From Anaerolineales bacterium (GTDB taxonomy: Bacteria > Chloroflexota > Anaerolineae > Anaerolineales > DRMV01): DNA of 5,952 nucleotides. The DNA lies in the NCBI GenBank assembly GCA_015491595.1, contig WFVP01000434.1, forward strand, positions 1 through 5,952. The letters run 5' to 3'. This document shows positions 1 through 5,883 of the stretch, piece by piece (position 1 is the first letter of the stretch; each line of letters starts with the position of its first letter). The notes under the pieces were generated by a model. It was not told the DNA's origin. It worked only from the letters and a program-made list of their open reading frames with translations, and did not search any database. Made by a program: the position numbers and the translations under genes.

Positions 1-1100
1 GGACGGGAGGGCATCTCCGGCGTCGTGCCCGCGGAAATCACCAGGCCCAGAGTGGCGGCCATGTCCGTCCAGTCCTGCCCCTGGGTTTGCAGCCATCCTC
101 CCAGGACGATGGCGCCGATGAGGAAGAGCATGAAAGCGGTGATGAGGGTCCAGAAGCAGGAGCGCAAACGCCCGAAGCGGCTCGGGCGGACGCGTTGGGG
201 CGCGGGCTGGGGAGTGGGTTGGCTCACCGGCACCTGGGCCGCCGGCACGTGGGTGTGGGTGGCGTTGGTCAATCCCGAGGTGCCAAGGACGGGTTCCAGG
301 GCCTGGGCCACGGCTTCGACGAACTCCTGAGTGGTGGCGAAACGCTCCTCGGGTTTTTTGGCCAGGGCCTTCTCCAGGGCCTCCTGCAGCGCGGGCGGCG
401 CGTCGGGGCGCAGGTCCCGCAGGTTCGGCGGGGGCTCCGTCAGGTGCAGGAACATCACCCGGCTGGGCGAATCCCCCTGAAAAGGCGGCTGACCGGCGAG
501 CATGTGGAAGGCCAGCACGCCCAGGGCGTAGATGTCGGCGCGGTGGTCGATGTCCTTGCGCCCTTCGATTTGCTCCGGGCTCATGTAGGTGGGTGTGCCC
601 ATCAGCTGGGACCCGGTGAGGGTTTCGCTCATGGACGCCAGCCGGGCGATGCCGAAATCCGTGAGGTAGGCCACGCCGTAGCGGTCGAACAACACGTTGC
701 TGGGCTTGACGTCCCGGTGGATGATGCCCGCCTGATGGGCCGCGTGCAGCGCCGCGCCGACGCGCTGAAGGATGCTCAGGACCTCCTGGAAGGGCAGGGG
801 CCCCTGGCGCTTGAGGCGGTTGCGGAGGTTGTCCTCCATCAACCGCATGACCAGGTAGAGATGCCCTTCCTCTTCGCCCGCGTCGTAAATGGGCACAATG
901 GCGGGATGCTCCAGCTGGCTGATGGCCCGGATTTCCGCTTCGAATCGGGTGCGGAAGACCTCATCCCGAGCCAGGATGGGAATCAGTACCTTGACGGCCA
1001 CTTCCCGGCCCATGAGCGGGTCGTATCCTCGATAGACCGTCGCCATCCCCCCCTGACCCAAGATATCGTGCAGCTCATAGCGTCCCAGTCGTTGTAACAT
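1..1100 (-). CDS. Membrane-anchored Ser/Thr protein kinase, PknB type (C-terminus cut by window edge)
   Basis: Transfers phosphate from ATP to Ser/Thr of target proteins. Read from ATG at 1100, 366 complete codons are open to the window edge with no stop, so the C-terminus is missing. Kinase domain spans about residues 8-265: glycine loop GQGGMATVY (15-23), ATP lysine K37 in VAVKV, probable alpha-C glutamate E56, catalytic loop HRDVKPSN (128-135, base D130), DFG (148-150) and activation-segment end GTPTYMSPEQ (168-177). All catalytic residues are present, so it should be active. A Pro/Gln-rich linker and an Arg-rich stretch lead into one membrane helix (about 317-337), which would put the kinase in the cytoplasm and the missing part outside as a possible sensor. 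No PASTA repeat is visible in what remains. The start lies 3 bp after the stop of the flippase-like gene, with an AGAGG about 13 nt upstream, suggesting an operon with translational coupling. The family is certain; the signal and targets are not visible. Confidence 0.95.
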   Translation of the reverse strand, partial: MLQRLGRYELHDILGQGGMATVYRGYDPLMGREVAVKVLIPILARDEVFRTRFEAEIRAISQLEHPAIVPIYDAGEEEGHLYLVMRLMEDNLRNRLKRQGPLPFQEVLSILQRVGAALHAAHQAGIIHRDVKPSNVLFDRYGVAYLTDFGIARLASMSETLTGSQLMGTPTYMSPEQIEGRKDIDHRADIYALGVLAFHMLAGQPPFQGDSPSRVMFLHLTEPPPNLRDLRPDAPPALQEALEKALAKKPEERFATTQEFVEAVAQALEPVLGTSGLTNATHTHVPAAQVPVSQPTPQPAPQRVRPSRFGRLRSCFWTLITAFMLFLIGAIVLGGWLQTQGQDWTDMAATLGLVISAGTTPEMPSR

Positions 1101-1103
1101 GAC

Positions 1104-2198
1104 TCAGGTAACCTCTTTGGTCGTGGAATCGGGTTGGGACACGGGGAGCAGAGGTTGTTGGGCCGACTCGGTCTCGGGAACGGTGTCCGGCCGGGTTTTG
1201 GACGTCGAGCGCACCAGATACCGGAATCCCAGCATGCCGAAGAGGAACGGAATCCAAAAGGTGACGGCGCGGTAAGTCAAGGTTACCACGAAGGCATCGT
1301 GCAGGGCGAACCCGAAGGAGCGAAGCAGGACGACCAGGGCGCCTTCGGCGAAACCGATGCCTCCTGGTACAGGGGAGACGACGAAGAACAAATGCACGAT
1401 GACGTAGGCGCCGATGAGGGTGCCCGGGGAGAGGGGCAGGTGGAAGGCGTAGAACGCACAGGCCATCACGCCCAGGTGCCAGAGTTTGTTCGTGCTGCCC
1501 AGGAGAAAGAAGCGGAGCAGGGACTTGGGCTGTTGTTTGAGAATTTGCAGCCCTTCCGTCAGGTCCTGGATGAAGGCCCGGGCTTTGCCCGTGCCCGGAG
1601 CCCAGCGTTGCAGGTGCAGGCGTCGGGCCAGGGCGCTCTGCCAATGCGCACCCCGGACCACGAAGCGTTCCAGGGAGACGGGCGCCCAGGTGCCTAAGGC
1701 CACCACGCCGAACAATCCCAGCACCAGCAGCACCATGACCGCCGCGGCGGAGAGCTCGGTCCAGGTCAGCCTTCCCCGCCGCAGCAACACCCACAGGCCC
1801 ACGAACATGACGGCTAGGAACCCCGAATGCTCGAAGAAGATGTACAGGGTCCCGGCCACCAGCGCTCGGGACGCGGAGCGTCCTCGGCGATGTGCGTCGG
1901 CCGCGAAGATGGCCACCCCACTGACCCCTCCGGTCGGTGCCGCCAGGTTGATGAACAGACTGCTGATGACTACGATGGCCAGACGCCAGGGGGATTCGGG
2001 AATGGCGAGGGTGTGGTACAGGCCCCACAGCAGGAGCGCCGTATGCATCAGCCATCCCATCTGGAACAGGAAAGCCAATCCCACCCACAGCCATTCCCCT
2101 TCTTGCAACACCCACAGGGCCTGGAGGACCGCCTCACGGTAGCGGAGCAGGAAGCCCAGGCCCAGGAGGAAGATGAACATCCACCATAGCCGTCGCAT
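1104..2198 (-). CDS. Flippase-like integral membrane protein, LPG-synthase-TM / UPF0104 family
   Basis: A 364-residue polytopic protein related to the membrane half of lysylphosphatidylglycerol synthase MprF (PF03706 family). Members are thought to move or modify lipids or lipid-linked sugars in the cytoplasmic membrane. About eight hydrophobic segments are visible, roughly at residues 4-20, 36-62, 72-100, 112-139, 150-170, 228-252, 259-292 and 302-328. The hallmark near the C-terminus is SPVPGGIGFAEGALV (275-289), the family's P-x-PGG-x-G-x-x-E motif; PTGGVSG (88-94) is the matching N-terminal half motif. No soluble aminoacyl-transferase domain is attached, so Lys-PG synthesis itself is unlikely. 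The N-terminus starts almost directly in the first helix, which fits ATG at 2198; no Shine-Dalgarno precedes it, and a TATAAT box sits 6 nt upstream. The tail after residue 330 is polar. It is first in an operon with the kinase. The transported molecule cannot be read from sequence. Confidence 0.88.
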   Translation of the reverse strand: MRRLWWMFIFLLGLGFLLRYREAVLQALWVLQEGEWLWVGLAFLFQMGWLMHTALLLWGLYHTLAIPESPWRLAIVVISSLFINLAAPTGGVSGVAIFAADAHRRGRSASRALVAGTLYIFFEHSGFLAVMFVGLWVLLRRGRLTWTELSAAAVMVLLVLGLFGVVALGTWAPVSLERFVVRGAHWQSALARRLHLQRWAPGTGKARAFIQDLTEGLQILKQQPKSLLRFFLLGSTNKLWHLGVMACAFYAFHLPLSPGTLIGAYVIVHLFFVVSPVPGGIGFAEGALVVLLRSFGFALHDAFVVTLTYRAVTFWIPFLFGMLGFRYLVRSTSKTRPDTVPETESAQQPLLPVSQPDSTTKEVT

Positions 2199-2204
2199 GG
2201 TCCC

Positions 2205-2213
2205 ATTATAGCA
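2205..2213 (-). promoter_or_regulatory. Extended -10 promoter for the flippase-kinase operon (leaderless geometry)
   Basis: Reading the minus strand, TGC-TATAAT is a perfect extended -10 element. Six bases separate it from the start codon, so the usual start point (+1 seven bases past the box) is the A of ATG at 2198. No -35 match is seen at 16-18 bp spacing, as is common for extended -10 promoters. There is no purine-rich ribosome site, consistent with a leaderless transcript. A GC-rich inverted repeat (AGGGG-N8-CCCCT, 2213-2230, containing GCCCGGGC) abuts the box and could be an operator, or may be composition only. Confidence 0.6.
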
Positions 2214-2273
2214 GGGGTGCCCGGGCCCCTCTGTGGATATAAACCCGGATTCTCCTCTTCGGCATCGGGAGAG

Positions 2274-2279
2274 TATAAT
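2274..2279 (+). promoter_or_regulatory. Probable -10 box for the sufU-permease transcript
   Basis: Perfect TATAAT on the plus strand, 33 bp upstream of the scaffold gene start, giving a predicted start near 2286 and a leader of about 27 nt. No good -35 or TG extension is visible at normal spacing. A short inverted repeat, TCTCC-N12-GGAGA (2251-2272), ends one base before the box and might bind a regulator, though it is short enough to be chance. Together with the minus-strand box at 2205-2210 it makes this 114-bp gap a divergent promoter region. Confidence 0.5.
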
Positions 2280-2297
2280 CGAAACATCCTTGGGTGT

Positions 2298-2303
2298 GGG
2301 AGG
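2298..2303 (+). promoter_or_regulatory. Ribosome binding site of the SufU-like gene
   Basis: GGGAGG lies 9 bases before ATG 2313. It selects this start over an in-frame GTG at 2217, which lies upstream of the TATAAT box and would add 32 residues unlike the family N-terminus. Confidence 0.75.
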
Positions 2304-2312
2304 TCAATCGTT

Positions 2313-2711
2313 ATGGAAGATTTGTATCGGGAAATCATCATCGAGCGCTACAAGCATCCCCGGTTCAAGGGGCGGGTGGAGGACCCGGACATCGTGTACG
2401 AAGACGAGAATCCCTTGTGTGGGGACCACATCCGGGTGGAAGTGAAGCTGGACGAGCAAGGGTATGTGAAGGAAGCCCGTTTCCAGGGCGAGGGATGCGC
2501 CATCTCCATTGCCGCGGCGGACCTGTTGTTGGAGAGCATCCAGGGGAAGCACGTGGACGACATCAAGGCCCTGCCGAAGGAATTCGTCTTCGATTTGATT
2601 GGCCTGAAACTCAGCCCGGCCCGGGTGAAGTGCGCCTTGTTAGGATACAAAGTCCTGAAGGCCGGCATCTACGGCCTGGGAGAGCCCACCTCTACGGTTC
2701 CGCCGTCGTAA
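2313..2711 (+). CDS. sufU: SufU/IscU-type iron-sulfur cluster assembly protein (NifU N-terminal domain), short form
   Basis: Small cytoplasmic protein of 132 residues that serves in Fe-S cluster biogenesis, as a scaffold or as the sulfur acceptor of a SufS-type cysteine desulfurase. It is a single NifU_N domain: opening LYREIIIERYKHPR (4-17), NPLCGD (33-38), GEGCAIS (59-65) and RVKCALLGYKVLKAG (104-118). The three conserved cysteines are C36, C62 and C107, with D38 as the usual fourth metal ligand. The residue before the last cysteine is K106, as in SufU, where IscU has histidine. However, C62 and C107 are 45 residues apart, close to E. coli IscU (43) and lacking the insertion of about 18-21 residues typical of SufU. 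No sufS, sufB or sufD is in the window. The permease gene follows after 21 bp on the same strand, so they are probably cotranscribed. Family certain; SufU versus IscU behaviour uncertain. Confidence 0.92.
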   Translation: MEDLYREIIIERYKHPRFKGRVEDPDIVYEDENPLCGDHIRVEVKLDEQGYVKEARFQGEGCAISIAAADLLLESIQGKHVDDIKALPKEFVFDLIGLKLSPARVKCALLGYKVLKAGIYGLGEPTSTVPPS

Positions 2712-2732
2712 CGGCCGCAAGGGGGTTTCTGC

Positions 2733-4259
2733 ATGAACGCGTACTGGCCCTGGGCCTGGGTGCCCATTGCCGTGCTCACGGTGCTGATGGTGGGGCGGCG
2801 TTGGCCCGCGTGGAAGGCCGGTGTGGTGGCCTACCTGTCCGCCCTCCTGTTGGCCCGCTACCCCTTTCGATTACCCTGGACGGGCATTCTGGTGGCCCAC
2901 GGCAAGGCCTTTTTCCTGTGGTTGGATATCCTCATCATCATCACCGGCGCGTACTTCTTCTTCCAGGTGGTACGGGAAGCGGGGGTCTTCAAGGTGATGG
3001 CGTCCTTCCTCCCCCGGCTTACGGCCTACTCGGAGATGCAATTGCTCATCCTGGGCTGGGCGTTTACGTCCTTCATTCAGGGTACGGGGGGACTGGGCGT
3101 GCCCGTGGCTGTGGTCGCGCCCTTGTTGGTGGGACTGGGGTTTGATCCCATGGTGGCCGTGGTGGTGAGCAGCGTGGGCCATGGATGGTCCGTGACCTTC
3201 GGTTCCCTGGGGACGCCCTTCCGGGGTCTGCTTGCGGCCACGGGTATGGAGGCCGCGGACTTCGCCCTGCAAGCCGCCTGGGCCTCGGCCTGGCTGGCCC
3301 TGACCACGGGTTTCGTGGTCCTGGTGCTTTATCGGGGGTGGCAGGCGGTCCGTCGGCTGTGGTTGGCCACTCTCATCATGGGCACGGCCATGGGACTGAT
3401 GTTGGTGTTCACGGTGCGCGTGGGGCTGTGGCCCCTGGGCTCCATGTTGAGCGGCATGGCGGGGGTGGTCACCGGTCTGGTGGTGGCCTGGTGGCAGCGA
3501 CAAGGCAACGGGGAACGGATGAGCCGTCGGGATTGGCGGCGTTTGGGGTTGGCGCTGAGCGGGTACGCCGTCCTGGTCCTGGCCATTCTGGGGATGCTGG
3601 TCTGGCCTCCGGCGCGGGCCTGGTTGGGGCAGTGGGTATGGCAACCCCACTTCCCCGCCACTTTGACCGGCCTGGGCTTCGAAGTGCCGGCGGGGCCCGG
3701 ACGGGCGTTGCGCCCCTTGCGGCATCCCGGCCTGCCCTTGTTCGTCGCCGCGGGCTTTTCCTTCCTGTTCTACCGGCGCTTCTACGACGACGGTGCACTG
3801 AGGCGCATCGTCCGGACCACGGGAAAGCAGGTCCTCCGGGTGTCCGTGGCCGTGTTCTTCATCGTGTCCATGGCCCTGGTCATGTACCACGCGGGGATGA
3901 CCACGGTGCTGGCCCATACCCTGGCTTCCTGGAGCGGGCCCGGGTACGGCGTGCTGGCCGCCTGGTTGGGGGCCTTTGGCGGTTTCCTGACGGGAAGCAA
4001 CCTGAACAGCAACGTGCTGTTTGGCGCTTTGCAACAGCAGACGGCCCATGCCCTGGACCTTTCCGTTTCGGTCATCCTGGCGGCCCAGGCCGCGGGCGGG
4101 GCTGTGGGGTCCGTGATGGCGCCCACCAAGGTCCTCGTTGGCGCCAGCACCACCGGGTTGTACGGGCGGGAAGGCGTCCTCATCCGGCGTATGGCCCTGG
4201 CCATCGGCTTCCTGGTGACCATGCTCAGCCTGTGGACGGTCGGGATGCTCCTCTTTTGA
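2733..4259 (+). CDS. L-lactate permease (LctP) family transporter, divergent
   Basis: A 508-residue, strongly hydrophobic protein with about twelve membrane segments, matching the lactate/glycolate permease family (LldP/GlcA, PF02652), whose members are usually about 530-560 residues and import 2-hydroxy acids with protons. Two family signatures are recognisable. The first is IQGTGGLGVPVAV (115-127) followed by PLLVGLGFDP; E. coli LldP has EGAAGFGAP here. The second is GFLTGSNLNSNVLFGALQ (417-434), where LldP has FLTGSDTSSNALFAALQ, followed by AAQAAGGAVGSVMAPTK, where LldP has AANTTGGVTGKMISPQS. Thus a motif Glu is Gln (Q116) and a motif Asp is Asn (N423). The LldP residues are recalled, not aligned by tool. 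AAGGGGG (2719-2725, seven bases before ATG 2733) is the ribosome site. It follows sufU by 21 bp and is probably cotranscribed with it. The substrate should be taken as an unassigned small carboxylate; lactate or glycolate is plausible but unproven. Confidence 0.88.
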   Translation: MNAYWPWAWVPIAVLTVLMVGRRWPAWKAGVVAYLSALLLARYPFRLPWTGILVAHGKAFFLWLDILIIITGAYFFFQVVREAGVFKVMASFLPRLTAYSEMQLLILGWAFTSFIQGTGGLGVPVAVVAPLLVGLGFDPMVAVVVSSVGHGWSVTFGSLGTPFRGLLAATGMEAADFALQAAWASAWLALTTGFVVLVLYRGWQAVRRLWLATLIMGTAMGLMLVFTVRVGLWPLGSMLSGMAGVVTGLVVAWWQRQGNGERMSRRDWRRLGLALSGYAVLVLAILGMLVWPPARAWLGQWVWQPHFPATLTGLGFEVPAGPGRALRPLRHPGLPLFVAAGFSFLFYRRFYDDGALRRIVRTTGKQVLRVSVAVFFIVSMALVMYHAGMTTVLAHTLASWSGPGYGVLAAWLGAFGGFLTGSNLNSNVLFGALQQQTAHALDLSVSVILAAQAAGGAVGSVMAPTKVLVGASTTGLYGREGVLIRRMALAIGFLVTMLSLWTVGMLLF

Positions 4260-4281
4260 TTTATGTAGGGAAATTGGTGGC

Positions 4282-4309
4282 TTGACGAATTCCATTTTCG
4301 GAATATACT
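4282..4309 (+). promoter_or_regulatory. Sigma70-type promoter for the aminomutase gene
   Basis: TTGACG (-35, 4282-4287) and TATACT (-10, 4304-4309) are separated by 16 bp, an acceptable housekeeping-sigma promoter in a locally AT-rich stretch of otherwise GC-rich DNA. The predicted start is near 4316, giving a leader of about 135 nt before ATG 4452. It is the only good promoter match seen in the 192-bp gap between the permease and the aminomutase. Confidence 0.6.
4289..4304. repeat. Inverted repeat ATTCC-N6-GGAAT in the promoter spacer, candidate operator
   Basis: A perfect 5-bp inverted repeat with 6-bp spacing fills the space between the -35 and -10 boxes, where a bound dimer would block RNA polymerase. 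The right part is echoed downstream: TTTTCGGAAT (4295-4304) and TTTTCGAAT (4313-4321) lie 18 bp apart, start to start. The arms are short, so this is a candidate only and no regulator is encoded in the window. Confidence 0.35.
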
Positions 4310-4353
4310 GAGTTTTCGAATGGCTCGAACAACGCGATAACGACCCACGCGGG

Positions 4354-4377
4354 AGAGTGCCTCGTGCACTCTTTTTT
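4354..4377 (+). terminator. Intrinsic terminator, either of the permease operon or a leader attenuator
   Basis: AGAGTGC (4354-4360), loop CTCGT, then GCACTCT (4366-4372), a 7-bp perfect stem running into six T (4372-4377). It lies 95 bp past the permease stop and 75 bp before the aminomutase start. It is also about 38 nt downstream of the start predicted from the 4282-4309 promoter, so it could end permease read-through, attenuate the aminomutase leader, or both. CCCACGCGGG (4344-4353), directly upstream, could form a small extra hairpin. No strong competing antiterminator pairing was found by eye. Confidence 0.75.
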
Positions 4378-4409
4378 ACTTACAACCTCCCCTCCCCATA
4401 TCCCCCGAC

Positions 4410-4423
4410 GGATTGGCCAATCC
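4410..4423. repeat. 14-bp perfect palindrome upstream of the aminomutase gene
   Basis: GGATTGGCCAATCC equals its own reverse complement. It ends 28 bases before the start codon and 14 bases before the ribosome site. It could be an operator for a dimeric regulator, or in RNA a 5-bp stem with a GGCC loop in the leader. Confidence 0.5.
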
Positions 4424-4437
4424 AATATCCCTAAGCC

Positions 4438-4446
4438 AAGGAGGTG
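4438..4446 (+). promoter_or_regulatory. Strong ribosome binding site that fixes the aminomutase start
   Basis: AAGGAGGTG is a full-length match to the anti-Shine-Dalgarno sequence, with GGAGG ending seven bases before ATG 4452. It favours this start over the in-frame ATG at 4413, which has only CT-rich sequence upstream. ACCTCC at 4385-4390 is exactly complementary to GGAGGT (4440-4445) and could mask the site in the mRNA; a second CCTCC at 4391-4395 could do the same. Confidence 0.85.
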
Positions 4447-4451
4447 CCGCC

Positions 4452-5852
4452 ATGTCTGCCTTTGCCGGCCGCTACCCGACCCGTTATCAGGCCATCACCA
4501 TTCACAACATCCGTAAACAGCCCGAATGGCAGCGCCTGGATCCCGAGTTGCGGGAAGCCGTGGAGGTGGTTTCCCGCGTCCTCCCCTTCCGCACCAACGT
4601 TTACGTGGTCCGGGAGCTCATCGACTGGGACAAAGTGCCCGACGACCCCATGTTCCAGCTCACCTTCCCCCAGCCCGGCATGTTGGACCCTGAAGACTTC
4701 CGAGCCATGCGGGACCTCATCCGCAGCGGCGCGACCCGGGAGGAAATCACAGCCAAGGCTAATGAAATTCGTTTCAAGTTGAACCCTCATCCCGCCGGTC
4801 AGATGACCCACAACGTGCCCTATATGGACGGCAAGCGCCTCTGGGGGTTGCAACACAAGTATCGGGAGACCGTGCTCTTCTTCCCCGCGCAGGGACAGAC
4901 CTGTCATGCCTACTGCACTTACTGTTTCCGGTGGGCCCAGTTCGTGGGCATCGAGGAGCTCAAGTTCGAGTCCAACGAAGTGGACATGCTGGTGGAATAC
5001 CTCAAGCGCCATCCCTACGTCACGGACATCCTCTTCACCGGCGGCGACCCCATGATTATGCGGGCTCGGGCGCTGCGACGCTACATCGAACCCCTGCTCT
5101 CGCCGGAGCTGGAGCACGTTCAGACCATTCGCATCGGCACCAAGGCCCTGTCCTACTGGCCCCAACGCTTCGTGACCGACGACGATGCGGATGAGGTCCT
5201 GCGGCTGTACGAGGACGTGGTCAAGGCGGGGCGGCACCTGGCCATCATGGCCCACTTCAGCCATCCCCGGGAACTTTCCACGGACATCGTGCGGGAGGCC
5301 ATCCGACGGGTGCGGAACACGGGCGCGGAAATCCGCATGCAGGCGCCGCTGGTCCGCCACGTCAACGACAAGCCCGAAGTCTGGGCCGCCATGTGGAAGG
5401 AAGGCGTGCGTCTGGGCCTCATCCCCTACTACATGTTCGTGGAACGGGACACGGGTCCCAAGAACTACTTCGAGGTGCCCCTGGCCGAGGCGGTGGACAT
5501 CTTCCACAAGGCCTTCATGCAGGTGTCCGGTCTGGCCCGCACGGTGCGCGGTCCGTCCATGTCCGCCTGGCCGGGGAAGGTGCGGGTGCTGGACGTCGCG
5601 GAAATCAACGGCGAGAAGGTGTTCGTCCTCGACTTCCTGCAAGGGCGCAACCCCGAATGGAACGGCCGCATCTTCTTCGCCCAGTACGACCCCGAGGCCA
5701 CGTGGTTGAACCACCTCAAGCCCGCCTTTGGCAAGGAGAAGTTCTTCTTTGAGGAAGAGCCTTACTACCAGTGGTGGGAGCACGAGTACCAGGACCCCCT
5801 GGCCCAGCGGGTCCCGGTGGCAGAGGCGGAACTGGTCATGGCCGTGGCCTGA
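4452..5852 (+). CDS. KamA-family radical SAM, PLP-type 2,3-aminomutase; substrate unassigned
   Basis: A 466-residue cytoplasmic enzyme of the lysine 2,3-aminomutase family. These use a 4Fe-4S cluster, S-adenosylmethionine and pyridoxal phosphate to move an alpha-amino group to the beta carbon, making a beta-amino acid. The cluster motif is C151-x3-C155-x2-C158 (CHAYCTYCFR), followed by R160 at the position of the carboxylate-binding arginine of clostridial KamA. TGGDPM (196-201) is the SAM-contact motif, HFSHP (268-272) a family motif, and K376 in AWPGK matches the PLP lysine K337. From K307 to K376 the recalled C. subterminale sequence aligns without gaps. There, KamA D293 and D330, which bind the lysine side-chain amine, correspond to R332 and S369. 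The zinc ligand C268 corresponds to K307, and the protein has no cysteine besides the three cluster ones. The acidic, aromatic C-terminus (about 434-448) is unusual. It appears monocistronic, with its own promoter and terminator. Family firm; lysine as substrate doubtful. Confidence 0.9.
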   Translation: MSAFAGRYPTRYQAITIHNIRKQPEWQRLDPELREAVEVVSRVLPFRTNVYVVRELIDWDKVPDDPMFQLTFPQPGMLDPEDFRAMRDLIRSGATREEITAKANEIRFKLNPHPAGQMTHNVPYMDGKRLWGLQHKYRETVLFFPAQGQTCHAYCTYCFRWAQFVGIEELKFESNEVDMLVEYLKRHPYVTDILFTGGDPMIMRARALRRYIEPLLSPELEHVQTIRIGTKALSYWPQRFVTDDDADEVLRLYEDVVKAGRHLAIMAHFSHPRELSTDIVREAIRRVRNTGAEIRMQAPLVRHVNDKPEVWAAMWKEGVRLGLIPYYMFVERDTGPKNYFEVPLAEAVDIFHKAFMQVSGLARTVRGPSMSAWPGKVRVLDVAEINGEKVFVLDFLQGRNPEWNGRIFFAQYDPEATWLNHLKPAFGKEKFFFEEEPYYQWWEHEYQDPLAQRVPVAEAELVMAVA

Positions 5853-5883
5853 AGGCCTTGGTCCTTCCTTCCTGACCCAGGGC

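Noticed and set aside
87..1097. 336-codon plus-strand open frame opposite the kinase
   Set aside because: The minus strand encodes a complete set of kinase motifs; this frame is a compositional shadow.
1075..2115. 346-codon minus-strand frame overlapping the flippase-like gene
   Set aside because: The Arg/Pro/Gly-rich product has no membrane pattern; the 1104-2198 frame carries the family motifs.
2217..2312. GTG 2217 as a longer start for the SufU-like protein
   Set aside because: It lies upstream of the TATAAT box, has no ribosome site, and adds 32 residues unlike family N-termini; ATG 2313 has GGGAGG at 9 bases.
2871..4295. 474-codon open frame on the minus strand opposite the permease
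   Set aside because: It mirrors the permease gene; the product is low-complexity, rich in His, Gln, Gly and Pro, with no recognisable domain, as expected from GC-rich antisense reading.
4344..4377. GCGGGAGAG in the leader resembles the start of a glycine riboswitch
   Set aside because: The conserved downstream CCGAAGG and AGG-AAAAGGAC elements are absent, and the stretch is explained by the terminator hairpin.
4413..4451. ATG 4413 as a longer start for the aminomutase
   Set aside because: It is preceded only by CT-rich sequence and lies within the palindrome; ATG 4452 has a perfect Shine-Dalgarno.
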